From Acidovorax_G lacteus (GTDB taxonomy: Bacteria; Pseudomonadota; Gammaproteobacteria; Burkholderiales; Burkholderiaceae_C): a DNA stretch of 64,000 nucleotides. Shown here piece by piece: positions 9,408 through 17,263 of this stretch (within the stretch, counting starts at the first letter, position 1; each line of letters opens with the position of its first letter). The stretch lies in the NCBI RefSeq assembly GCF_039540375.1, contig NZ_BAABEX010000007.1, forward strand, positions 124,001 to 188,000. The letters run 5' to 3'. A program made the translations under genes and the position numbers. Under the pieces are notes generated by a model. It did no database searches, had not been told where the DNA came from, and worked only from the letters and a program-made list of their open reading frames with translations.

Positions 9408-12400
9408 TCAGGTCTTGGGCGCTGTGCGCGGCGCCTTCTCGGCGATGTGCGGCTTTGCGGGCGTCGGCGCTGGCAGCGGCCGGTGGCTCCGCACAAAGCG
9501 CATGAAGTCGTCTGCGGGCAACGGGCGGCTGAGCAAGTATCCCTGGGCCTCATCGCAGCCTTGCTCGCGCAAAAAGGCCATCTGCCCCTCGGTTTCCACG
9601 CCTTCGGCCGTGGTCTGCATGCCCAGTGCCTGTGCCATGCGGACGATGGCGCTGACGATGGCGCGGTCGTTGGCGTCCTCGTCCAGATCGCGCACAAAGC
9701 TCTGGTCGATTTTGAGCTTGGAGATCTGGAATCGCTTGAGATAGCTCAGCGACGAATAGCCCGTGCCGAAGTCGTCCATGGAGAGGCGGATGCCGCGCGC
9801 ATGCAGACGCTCCATGATCGTCAGTGCGTGGGCTGGATCGTCCACCGCCGCACCTTCGGTCAGCTCCAGCTCGAGCCGCCATGGCGGTAGCTGCGCCTCT
9901 TCGAGGCAGCGGTCGACCAGCTCGGCGAGCTGTGGATGCCGGAACTGCACAGCCGAGAGGTTGACCGATACCGACTGCACATCCAGCCCCGCGTCCAGCC
10001 AGGCCCTTGCGTCGCGGCACGCCGTGCGCAGCACCCATTCGCCAATCCCCACAATGAGCCCGCTGCTTTCAGCCACCGGAATGAACTCTGCCGGCGATAC
10101 CCAGCCCCATTCCGGATGTTGCCAGCGCAGCAGCGCCTCGGCGCCGACGATGCGGCGCTCGCGCAGCTCGACCTGGGGCTGGTAGTGCAGTGAAAGCTGG
10201 CCGCGCTCGATGGCACGGCGCAGCGCGTTCTCGATCTGCAGGGTGCGGGCCGACCGCGCCTCGATTTCGGCCGTGAAGAAGGCGAAGCGGTTGCGCCCGC
10301 TCTGCTTGGCGCGGTACATGGCCGCGTCGGCGCGCTGGTAGAGCATGTCAAAGCTGTCGCCGTCGTTCGGAAACAGCGCGATCCCGATGGTGGAAGTCGT
10401 CGTGAGCTCGTAGGGCTGCAGTTGCACGGGCTCGGCAATGGCCTGCAGTACGCGGTTGGCAATGACGGCGGCCTCTTGTGCGCTGGCCTGCGGCACCAAC
10501 AGCACGAACTCGTCGCCCCCCAGCCGTGACACCGTCATACCTGCCGGCGGGATGGACTGCAGCCGTTGGGCAATGGCCACCAGCAGCGCATCGCCTGTGC
10601 GGTGGCCCAGGGAGTCATTGACGTTTTTGAAGTGGTCCAGGTCCACAAACAACAGGGCCAGCGTGCCGCCCTGGGCCTCGCACTCGCGAATGGCGTTGCC
10701 CACCCGCTCGGCCAGCAGGGCGCGGCTGGGCAGGTTGGTGAGGTGGTCGTAGTGCGCCAGGTGCTCGATGCGCGCCTGCGTCTCACGCAGTTGCGTGATG
10801 TCGCGCAGCAGCAGGATGGACGAAACGATCTCGCCGCTGTCCGGATGCCGGACATGGCTCACCGACAGCCACTGGGGGTAGGTCGATCCGTCCTTGCGCC
10901 GGCCCAGGGTCTCGCCTTCCCAGTGCTGGCTCTCCGGACCAACCAGCCAGGGCAGCGAAGCACCGGCGGGGTGGCCCGCATCGGCCAGTGCATCCACGGG
11001 TTTGCCCAAGACTTCGTGCGGTGCGTAGCCGCTCATGTGCGAGAAGGCGAGGTTGGTGCGCACGACCCGCCGCTGTCCGTCCGCGATCACGATGGCTTCG
11101 CTGCTTTGGTCGAATACCTGCGAGGCCAGGCGCATATCGGCCTGCGCTGCCTCTCGATCGGAGACATTGCGCGCCAGCGCAATGAACCGCAGCGTGCCAT
11201 CGCTGTGTGCTGCGCTCTGGTGCAACGAGATCGACAGCTCCATGCGCAGCGGCCTGTCGCTCGTGCCGGGCCAGTCCAGCACCACGCCGGTGGACTGGCC
11301 CAGCGCCGCGGCCTGATCGAGCGCCACGCGCAGCAGCGCGGCCGACTCGGAGGGCAGGGTTTCCATCAGCGTGGCGGCAGAACCTGCTGCCGACAGGGGG
11401 GCCACCAGCGCCAGCGCTTGACGACCATGCAGCGCGAGCACGTGTCCCTTGCTGTCCAGCTCGATCAGGGCGTCGGGGATGGCGTCTATCACCGCCCGCA
11501 GCTGCGATTGCGTGCTGCGAATCTCGGCGGTCTGGCGCGACACCTCGGCTGCGAGTCCCCGCTCCTGGTGGCGCAGCCGCAAAAGCGTGTGGACCAGATA
11601 AGCCATGAGCGCGGCAAACAGCAGGCCCATGACGACACGTACACCGAGCACCCCACCTGAGCCCCAGCCCGACAGCGGTTCCACGCTCAGATACCACCGG
11701 CCGTTGGGCAGGTCCAGCGCGTGGGTCACGGCATCTTCGCCCAGGGCGGTGGGCGAGCCGCTGATCGACTGGATGCCCGCACCGCCGGGCAGGTCGCGCC
11801 ATAGGCGGTACCGGTATCCGCGTTCGGGCAACTGGGACACACGGGCCGCGTCCAGCAGCGCAGGCAGCCGAATGGTCACATACGTGAGACCCCAGAAGTA
11901 CTGTGTGCCTTTGGCATCAAACAGGTACACCGGATGGCGCCCTACCACGCCCAGGCCGCCTTGCACCAACTCCAGGGGCCCTGCCAGCGTGAGCTGGCGG
12001 CTATCACGCGCACGCCGGGCGTCAGGTCCCTGGCGGGGGTCATTGATCTGGTCGAAGCCAATCAGGCTTTCGTTGCCGACTTCTGGCACGACGTAGCGCA
12101 CCACACCGTTGGGCGACAAACCCATGGCTGCGATGCCTGGATACAGAGGCAGCAACTGCTCGCCAATCTCCTGGAACTTGTCCACGCGGCCATTGCCCTC
12201 ACGCACCAGCGCCACCAGCACGTTGTTGGCTGAGAGCGCCAGCTCCAGTCCGCGCAGCAGCGCATTGGCATGGTCCGCAGCCACCTGCAAGGCCTGCACG
12301 CGCCGCTGATTCCGCTCCTGGTGCTCCAGGGTCGCAATCAAAGCCACTGCGGCGGCCAATGCCACGACGAACACGCCCAACGCCGCGAGCCATCGCGAGC

Positions 12401-12455
12401 GGGCAGGGGCGTTGTGGGTGGCGTAAGGCACGGACAGAGAGGTGGTGCGAACCAT
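9408..12455 (-). CDS. CHASE-PAS-GGDEF-EAL membrane cyclic-di-GMP protein
   Basis: The 1015-residue product has a transmembrane helix at about residues 23-45 and a periplasmic CHASE-like sensor with the typical LFDAKGTQYFWG region. A second helix lies around residue 280, followed by two PAS domains, a GGDEF domain with RLGGDEF and an EAL domain with EALLRWQHPEWG and DDFGTGYSSL. It should sense an extracytoplasmic ligand and change cyclic-di-GMP levels. ATG 12455 gives an N-terminus that leads directly into the first helix. It is upstream of a soluble paralogue and divergent from the OlsB-like gene. Confidence 0.92.
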   Translation of the reverse strand: MVRTTSLSVPYATHNAPARSRWLAALGVFVVALAAAVALIATLEHQERNQRRVQALQVAADHANALLRGLELALSANNVLVALVREGNGRVDKFQEIGEQLLPLYPGIAAMGLSPNGVVRYVVPEVGNESLIGFDQINDPRQGPDARRARDSRQLTLAGPLELVQGGLGVVGRHPVYLFDAKGTQYFWGLTYVTIRLPALLDAARVSQLPERGYRYRLWRDLPGGAGIQSISGSPTALGEDAVTHALDLPNGRWYLSVEPLSGWGSGGVLGVRVVMGLLFAALMAYLVHTLLRLRHQERGLAAEVSRQTAEIRSTQSQLRAVIDAIPDALIELDSKGHVLALHGRQALALVAPLSAAGSAATLMETLPSESAALLRVALDQAAALGQSTGVVLDWPGTSDRPLRMELSISLHQSAAHSDGTLRFIALARNVSDREAAQADMRLASQVFDQSSEAIVIADGQRRVVRTNLAFSHMSGYAPHEVLGKPVDALADAGHPAGASLPWLVGPESQHWEGETLGRRKDGSTYPQWLSVSHVRHPDSGEIVSSILLLRDITQLRETQARIEHLAHYDHLTNLPSRALLAERVGNAIRECEAQGGTLALLFVDLDHFKNVNDSLGHRTGDALLVAIAQRLQSIPPAGMTVSRLGGDEFVLLVPQASAQEAAVIANRVLQAIAEPVQLQPYELTTTSTIGIALFPNDGDSFDMLYQRADAAMYRAKQSGRNRFAFFTAEIEARSARTLQIENALRRAIERGQLSLHYQPQVELRERRIVGAEALLRWQHPEWGWVSPAEFIPVAESSGLIVGIGEWVLRTACRDARAWLDAGLDVQSVSVNLSAVQFRHPQLAELVDRCLEEAQLPPWRLELELTEGAAVDDPAHALTIMERLHARGIRLSMDDFGTGYSSLSYLKRFQISKLKIDQSFVRDLDEDANDRAIVSAIVRMAQALGMQTTAEGVETEGQMAFLREQGCDEAQGYLLSRPLPADDFMRFVRSHRPLPAPTPAKPHIAEKAPRTAPKT

Positions 12456-12532
12456 TATGCAAGCCGCCGATGCAAATGCACACCTTCTTTTGCGCGCCTG
12501 CGGCAGGGGGCTTCAAGGCAGCAGGTTGCAGG

Positions 12533-12587
12533 CGTCATCAGGGCGTCACGGCTTCGACATGGGGCCGTCATGGGCGGTGCCCACACT
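12533..12587 (+). promoter_or_regulatory. PHO-box-like array before the OlsB-like gene
   Basis: Four half-sites are spaced exactly 11 bp apart: CGTCA at 12533, CGTCA at 12544, CGACA at 12555 and CGTCA at 12566. Eleven bases after the last half-site lies CACACT (12582-12587), a possible -10. The same 11-bp gap to the -10 is seen at the pstS, fasciclin and ppk sites. PhoB binds TGTCA-type half-sites with 11-bp spacing. The deviation from TGTCA makes this the weakest of the four sites. Confidence 0.4.
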
Positions 12588-12619
12588 GCGGGGCATCCAT
12601 CCTTGCGGAGCGTGATCCG

Positions 12620-13459
12620 ATGAACGAACTGCCCAACCCTACGCTGCCTCTGTCGCCCCTCGCGCTTCCTCGGGGGTCGCTTCATCCATCGCCTCTGGAC
12701 AGCAGCCCGATGGCGCTGGTGGGGACAGCCGGTCCCCGGATCGAGGTGAGCTGGGCACGGCATCTGGACGAAGTGCGAGCAGCCCAGCGCCTGCGGTATG
12801 CCGTGTTTGCGGGAGAGATGGGTGCCCGGCTGTCCACCGCAGTGCCCGGGCACGACGTGGACCTCTTTGACGACTACTGCGAGCACTTGATCGTGCGCGA
12901 CGGCCGCAGTGCCGAGGTGATTGGCACCTATCGGGTGCTGACGCCCGCGCAGGCCAAGCGGGTGGGCGGCACCTACAGTGACACCGAGTTTGATCTCACG
13001 CGCCTGCGGGGCCTGCGCGAGCGCATGGTGGAGCTGGGCCGCAGCTGCGTGCACCCCGATCACCGGCAGGGCGCCGTGATCATGGCGCTGTGGGGCGCAC
13101 TGGCGGACTTCATGGTGCGCAATGGCCTGGACACGATGATCGGCTGCGCGAGCATTCCGATGCTGCACAACGGCATTGTCTCGGGCGAGGCGGCGGCCAG
13201 CATCTGGGCCCAGTTGCGCGAGACCCATCTCGCGCCCATCGAGCACCGGGTGCTGCCGCGGCTGCCGCTGCCGGTCGAGCAGCTCGAGGGGAATCTGGCG
13301 GTGGAGCCCCCGGCGCTCATCAAGGGCTACCTGCGGCTGGGTGCCCGCATTCTGGGAGCGCCGGCCTGGGACCCCGACTTCAATACGGCCGACCTGCCCA
13401 TGCTGATGCGCCTGGGCGAACTGCACCCCCGCTACCGTCGTCACTTTCTGGGCCGCTGA
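12620..13459 (+). CDS. GNAT-family N-acyltransferase, OlsB-like
   Basis: The 279-residue protein resembles the OlsB/hemolysin-type acyltransferase family. It has RLRYAVFAGEMGA, a D-D-x-C-E-H segment (FDDYCEHLIV), VIGTYRVLTP and ELGRSCVHPDHRQGAVIMAL. Family members such as OlsB transfer a 3-hydroxyacyl chain from ACP to ornithine as the first step of ornithine lipid synthesis. No olsA partner follows, so the substrate is uncertain. ATG 12620 is preceded by GGAG. The upstream PHO-box-like array would fit a role in replacing phospholipids under phosphate starvation, which is inference. Confidence 0.75.
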   Translation: MNELPNPTLPLSPLALPRGSLHPSPLDSSPMALVGTAGPRIEVSWARHLDEVRAAQRLRYAVFAGEMGARLSTAVPGHDVDLFDDYCEHLIVRDGRSAEVIGTYRVLTPAQAKRVGGTYSDTEFDLTRLRGLRERMVELGRSCVHPDHRQGAVIMALWGALADFMVRNGLDTMIGCASIPMLHNGIVSGEAAASIWAQLRETHLAPIEHRVLPRLPLPVEQLEGNLAVEPPALIKGYLRLGARILGAPAWDPDFNTADLPMLMRLGELHPRYRRHFLGR

Positions 13460-13536
13460 ACGGCTCTGCAGCCAGGGCTGACCCGGACCCTGGCCGCTCT
13501 TGTCTTCGATGTCAGTCATGTGGCAGTGTGGCAGCC

Positions 13537-13569
13537 TGTCACGCAGCCGTCATATGGCGGCCGGATACT
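13537..13569 (+). promoter_or_regulatory. PHO box and -10 before ppk
   Basis: TGTCA at 13537-13541 and CGTCA at 13548-13552 are 11 bp apart in CTGTCACGCAGCCGTCATAT, very like the pstS site (TGTCACG...TGTCATAT). GATACT (13564-13569) follows after 11 bp as a -10. This predicts PhoB activation of ppk. Confidence 0.65.
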
Positions 13570-13595
13570 GCACCCATGCCCGTTCGTACCTGTTG

Positions 13596-15752
13596 GTGAG
13601 TCCCGTGTTCCCTGTGCCCTCCCAAGCCTCGCCGCAGCCACCGGGCCAACGCAGTGCTGCGTCTGCTGCAGACGACGCCTCGGCGCTCACACTGCTGGAC
13701 CGCGACCATGCCATTCTGGCGTTCAACGAGCGCGTCTTCGACTGGGCGCGCCGCGAAGACGTGCCATTGCTCGAGCGCCTGCGCTATCTGTGCATCGTGT
13801 CGTCCAACCTCGACGAGTTTTTCGAGGTACGCGCCGCGCCCCACATCACCGCCGCGCGCAACGGAGACACCAGCGGCCCGTACACCGTTGCGTCCTTCCA
13901 TTCGCTGGCTGCGCATGCGCACCAGATCGTCGCTCAGCAGTACGCGCTCTACAACGACGCTTTGGTGCCCGCCTTCGCAGCGCAGGGCATCCGCATCGTG
14001 GCCCATGGCGAGCGCTCTGCGGCGCAGCGCCGGTGGGTGCAGCAGTATTTCCGGCGCGAAGTACAGCCGCTGCTGATCCCGGTCGGACTGGACCCAGCCC
14101 ACCCGTTTCCGCAGGTGGCCAACAAGTCTCTGAACTTCATCGTGCGTCTGCACGGGCACGACGCGTTCGGGCGCGAAAACGAGGTGGCCATTGTCAAGGT
14201 GCCACGGGCGTTGCCGCGACTCATCCGCATGCCTGCGACGGTTGCGGGCGGTCAGGCGGCCTTCGTGAGCCTGTCCAGCGTGATCCGTGCGCACTTGCAC
14301 GAGCTGTTTCCGGGGCGGCAGGTCACCGAGTTCTCCCAGTTCCGGGTCACGCGGCACTCTGATCTGGCGCTGGACGAAGAAGATGTGCGCAACCTGCGCA
14401 CCGCCTTGCGCCAGGGCCTGCAGCAGCGCCACTACGGGCAGGCGGTGCGGCTGGAGGTCTCGGCCGGGTGCTCGGAGTTCCTGGCCGATTTTCTGCTGCG
14501 TCAGTTTGCCCTGCCTGCCCAGGCGCTCTACCGCGTGCACGGCCCGGTCAATCTGGTGCGCCTGATCCAGCTGATCGACCTGGTGGACGCACCACAGCTG
14601 CTCTTTTCGCCCTGGAAGCCCGCCTGGCCCCGCCAGTTGGCGGCCTCCCGCCCGATCCTGGAGCAGCTGCGCGAGCGCGACGTCCTGATCCACCAGCCCT
14701 TCGAGAGCTTTGACGGCCTGATCGCCTTTTTGCGCGAAGCGGTGCACGACCCCGATGTGCTGGCCATCAAGCAGACCATCTACCGCATCGGCGCGGACAC
14801 CCAGATCATGGACCTGCTGACCGAGGCGGTGCGCCGCGGCAAGGAGGTCATGGCGGTGGTGGAGCTGAAGGCGCGTTTCGACGAAGAGGCCAACATCAAC
14901 TGGGCCGAAGCGCTGGAAGCCGTGGGCGCGCAGGTGGTGTATGGCGTGGTGGGCCTCAAGACGCACGCCAAGATGCTGCTCGTGACCCGCCGCGAAGGCC
15001 GCAGGCTGCGGCGGTACGGCCACCTGTCTACCGGCAACTACAACGCGCGCACGGCCCGCGTGTATACCGATCTGAGCTACCTCACGGCCGACGAAGCCAT
15101 GACCGCCGACATGGACGGCGTGTTCAATCATCTGGCCAGCCAGAACCGCCCGCCGCGCCTGCAGCGCCTGCTGCTGGCGCCGTTCCATCTGCACCGGCGC
15201 ATGATCGAGAAGATCGAGCAGGTCTCGCAGGCGGCCCAGCGCGGGCAGTCCGCGCGCATTGTGGCCAAGATGAATGCGTTGACCGACGAGGCGCTGATCC
15301 GCGCCCTGATCCGGGCGGGACAGCGTGGCGTCGAGATCGATCTCATCGTGCGCGGTGCCTGCATGTTGCCGGCCCAGCGGCCGGGCCAGACCGAGCGCAT
15401 CCGGGTGCGTTCGGTGATCGGCCGCTTCCTGGAGCACACCCGGGTGTTTTACTTCCGGGCGGGCGAGCAGGAAGACCTGTACCTGTCGAGCGCCGACTGG
15501 ATGAACCGCAACATGATGCGGCGCGTTGAACTGGCCTGGCCGGTGGAGAGCCCGGCGCTGCGCCAGCAGATCATCGACGAGTGCCTGGTGGCCTACCTGC
15601 ACGACGACCGCGACGCCTGGACCTTGCAGGCCGACGGCACCTACCGCGCGCCCGCGCGCCCAGGCGATGGCCTGGGGGCCCAGCGCGCACTGACACAACG
15701 CTACGAGGCACCGCCCGGCGCAGCGCCTCGCACCAGCACGGGGGAGCGCTGA
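13596..15752 (+). CDS. ppk: Polyphosphate kinase 1
   Basis: The enzyme reversibly polymerises the gamma-phosphate of ATP into inorganic polyphosphate. The N-terminal domain signature LIVSSNLDEFFEVR-like (CIVSSNLDEFFEVR) is present. The phosphorylated histidine lies in RRYGHLSTGNYN and the second catalytic histidine in FLEHTRVFYF; KQTIYRIG and LKTHAKMLLV are also intact. The frame is open to 13500, but upstream residues look unrelated to the family and overlap the PHO-box promoter, so GTG 13596 (giving 718 residues) or the GTGs at 13605 or 13614 are better starts. The stop overlaps the sixA start as TGATG. Confidence 0.95.
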   Translation: MSPVFPVPSQASPQPPGQRSAASAADDASALTLLDRDHAILAFNERVFDWARREDVPLLERLRYLCIVSSNLDEFFEVRAAPHITAARNGDTSGPYTVASFHSLAAHAHQIVAQQYALYNDALVPAFAAQGIRIVAHGERSAAQRRWVQQYFRREVQPLLIPVGLDPAHPFPQVANKSLNFIVRLHGHDAFGRENEVAIVKVPRALPRLIRMPATVAGGQAAFVSLSSVIRAHLHELFPGRQVTEFSQFRVTRHSDLALDEEDVRNLRTALRQGLQQRHYGQAVRLEVSAGCSEFLADFLLRQFALPAQALYRVHGPVNLVRLIQLIDLVDAPQLLFSPWKPAWPRQLAASRPILEQLRERDVLIHQPFESFDGLIAFLREAVHDPDVLAIKQTIYRIGADTQIMDLLTEAVRRGKEVMAVVELKARFDEEANINWAEALEAVGAQVVYGVVGLKTHAKMLLVTRREGRRLRRYGHLSTGNYNARTARVYTDLSYLTADEAMTADMDGVFNHLASQNRPPRLQRLLLAPFHLHRRMIEKIEQVSQAAQRGQSARIVAKMNALTDEALIRALIRAGQRGVEIDLIVRGACMLPAQRPGQTERIRVRSVIGRFLEHTRVFYFRAGEQEDLYLSSADWMNRNMMRRVELAWPVESPALRQQIIDECLVAYLHDDRDAWTLQADGTYRAPARPGDGLGAQRALTQRYEAPPGAAPRTSTGER

Positions 15753-16213
15753 TGGACCTGATTCTGTGGCGCCATGCCGAGGCGCATCCGGGCCTGGAAG
15801 AGGGCGACGACCTGGAGCGCGCCCTGACGCCGCGCGGTGAAAAGCAGGCCCTGCGCATGGCCGGCTGGCTCGATCGGCAGTTGCCCGAAGGGCTGCGCGT
15901 GCTGGCCAGTCCGGCGCGTCGCACCGTCCAGACGGCCGAGGCCTTGGGCCGCAAGTTCAAGCTGCGGGCCGAGCTGCTGCCCGATGGTACGCCAGACGAT
16001 CTGCTGGAGCTGGTGCAATGGCCCCAGGGGCGCGGTGCCGTGCTGGTGGTCGGGCACCAGCCGCTGCTGGGCCGTGTGGTGGCGCAATTGATGGGCCTGC
16101 CCGGTGGCGAGTGCGCGGTGCGCAAGGGCTCGGTGTGGTGGCTACGCCAGCGCCAGCGGCTGGACCAGCCGCAGACGGTGCTGGTCACCGTACAGACGCC
16201 TGAATTGCTCTGA
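15752..16213 (+). CDS. sixA: Phosphohistidine phosphatase SixA
   Basis: This 153-residue histidine phosphatase superfamily member has the catalytic LWRHAEAHPG (RHG-type motif) at residues 6-15, the second arginine in SPARRTVQTA and the late histidine in VVGHQPLLGR. SixA removes phosphate from phosphohistidine in Hpt domains or the PTS protein NPr. Translation is coupled to ppk by a one-base overlap (TGATG), so it should share the ppk promoter. Confidence 0.92.
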   Translation: MDLILWRHAEAHPGLEEGDDLERALTPRGEKQALRMAGWLDRQLPEGLRVLASPARRTVQTAEALGRKFKLRAELLPDGTPDDLLELVQWPQGRGAVLVVGHQPLLGRVVAQLMGLPGGECAVRKGSVWWLRQRQRLDQPQTVLVTVQTPELL

Positions 16214-16589
16214 GTGGGCGCCCGGCGCCGCGGGTGCCGCCGCTGCGACCGATCGGCAGGGCTGGGCGTGCTGTGCGGTGGCGTGCGTCGCCAGCGTTGC
16301 AGCGGGCGCGTGCCTTGGGCGGCCATTCATGCCCTGGCTCCGAGCCGTCGCTGCCGGTCGCGGCCGCATGCCACGGCATGGTGAGGCTATGCATTATTTT
16401 GGCTGCTCGTGCTTATGAATCAAGCACAAGCAGCTCACATTTTGATAGCAAAAGGGCTGACGGATGGCCCACGCTTTGCGGGCCTCCGTTGCGGGCTCGT
16501 TGCTGCGAGCGCATCGAGCGACACGCTTACCGGCAGCTGCGCATGTGCAGCCTGGGTCCGTGGTGGACGGCGCACCGGAGGCGCCGCGT
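16214..16589. other. 376-bp gap between convergent sixA and the RHH/AlgP-like gene
   Basis: No convincing gene is seen on either strand. The region is GC-rich except for the AT-rich palindromic repeat at 16385-16450. No clear T-tract terminator is visible; the repeat's own hairpin may serve as one. Confidence 0.5.
16385..16450. repeat. Palindromic repeat, full-length copy, 3' of sixA
   Basis: Both halves are present. GCTAT opens the element and ATAGC closes it, and inside GCTGCTCGTGCTT faces AAGCACAAGCAGC with a single mismatch and a 7-nt loop. The transcript would form a long hairpin. It lies between convergent genes. Confidence 0.8.
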
Positions 16590-17213
16590 TCAGGAGGCCT
16601 TGGCGGTGGATTTGCGGCCTGCCGCCTTGTCGGCTGCGGATGCCGGTGCGGGCGCGGCAACGGGTGCAGTAGCGGGTGCTGTCGCAGGTGTCGCCACCTC
16701 GGACGTGGCCTGGGGCTTGGCCTTTGGCTTGCGCTTGCCCGCGCTGTCGGATGGTGCTGCGGTTGCGGCTTGCACGGCGGGCGATGCTTTGGCAGCCGCG
16801 CGTGGCGCGCTGTGCTCGGTCTTGGCGGTCTTGGCTGGTTTGGCGGCTTTCTCGCTCTTGACCTTGGGACTTGCCTTGGCCGAGGGTGCGGCACGTGCAG
16901 GCGTTGGCTTGGCGGCTTCCGGTTGCTTGGGGCGTCCGGTCTTGAGCGGTGGCACAGCGGCCAGTGCCTTGTCCAGCGCGGTGTCGTCCAACTGGGTGAG
17001 CAGCAGTAGGCCCGCCCGCAGCACCTCGCTCTTTTTCACGCTGCGTCCGGCCGCCAAGGCGCGGCCCTTGAGGCTGTCGATCGCCGCATATTCGGTCTTG
17101 GGAATGGTGAAGCTGTCCCGGACGAGTTTGGGCTTCTTGCCAGCGCCGGTGGGCGCTTCGGCCGGGGATTGAACAGCAGGGGGCGCAGAGCGCTTGGAGG
17201 CGGAGGATGCCAT
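16590..17213 (-). CDS. RHH-domain protein with AlgP/histone H1-like Ala-Lys-Pro tail
   Basis: The 207-residue product has two parts. Residues about 28-95 (VRDSFTIPKTEYAAIDSLKG, then GRSVKKSEVLRAGLLLL) look like a ribbon-helix-helix DNA-binding fold: one short strand and two amphipathic helices. Residues about 100-207 are low-complexity Ala/Lys/Pro, like AlgP or histone H1-like nucleoid proteins. A perfect 11-3-11 palindrome lies 16 bp before the start and probably is its own operator. I infer a nucleoid-associated or autoregulated DNA-binding protein; there is no experimental analogue I can name with confidence. It lies 50 bp downstream of ppx on the same strand. Confidence 0.75.
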   Translation of the reverse strand: MASSASKRSAPPAVQSPAEAPTGAGKKPKLVRDSFTIPKTEYAAIDSLKGRALAAGRSVKKSEVLRAGLLLLTQLDDTALDKALAAVPPLKTGRPKQPEAAKPTPARAAPSAKASPKVKSEKAAKPAKTAKTEHSAPRAAAKASPAVQAATAAPSDSAGKRKPKAKPQATSEVATPATAPATAPVAAPAPASAADKAAGRKSTAKAS

Positions 17214-17228
17214 GGATGAACTCCTTGC

Positions 17229-17253
17229 AACGGTATAAACGATTTATACCGTT
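17229..17253 (-). promoter_or_regulatory. Perfect palindromic operator before the RHH gene
   Basis: AACGGTATAAA and TTTATACCGTT are perfect 11-bp arms around CGA. On the minus strand the site contains TATAAA- and TATACC-type -10 sequences, followed by AAGGAG and the RHH start at 17213. RHH proteins bind such palindromes as dimers of dimers, so autorepression is likely. Confidence 0.65.
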
Positions 17254-17263
17254 TATTGGTACA

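Noticed and set aside
13500..13595. The longest ppk start at 13500
   Set aside because: The first 30 or so residues have no resemblance to the family and cover the PHO box and -10 of the predicted promoter.
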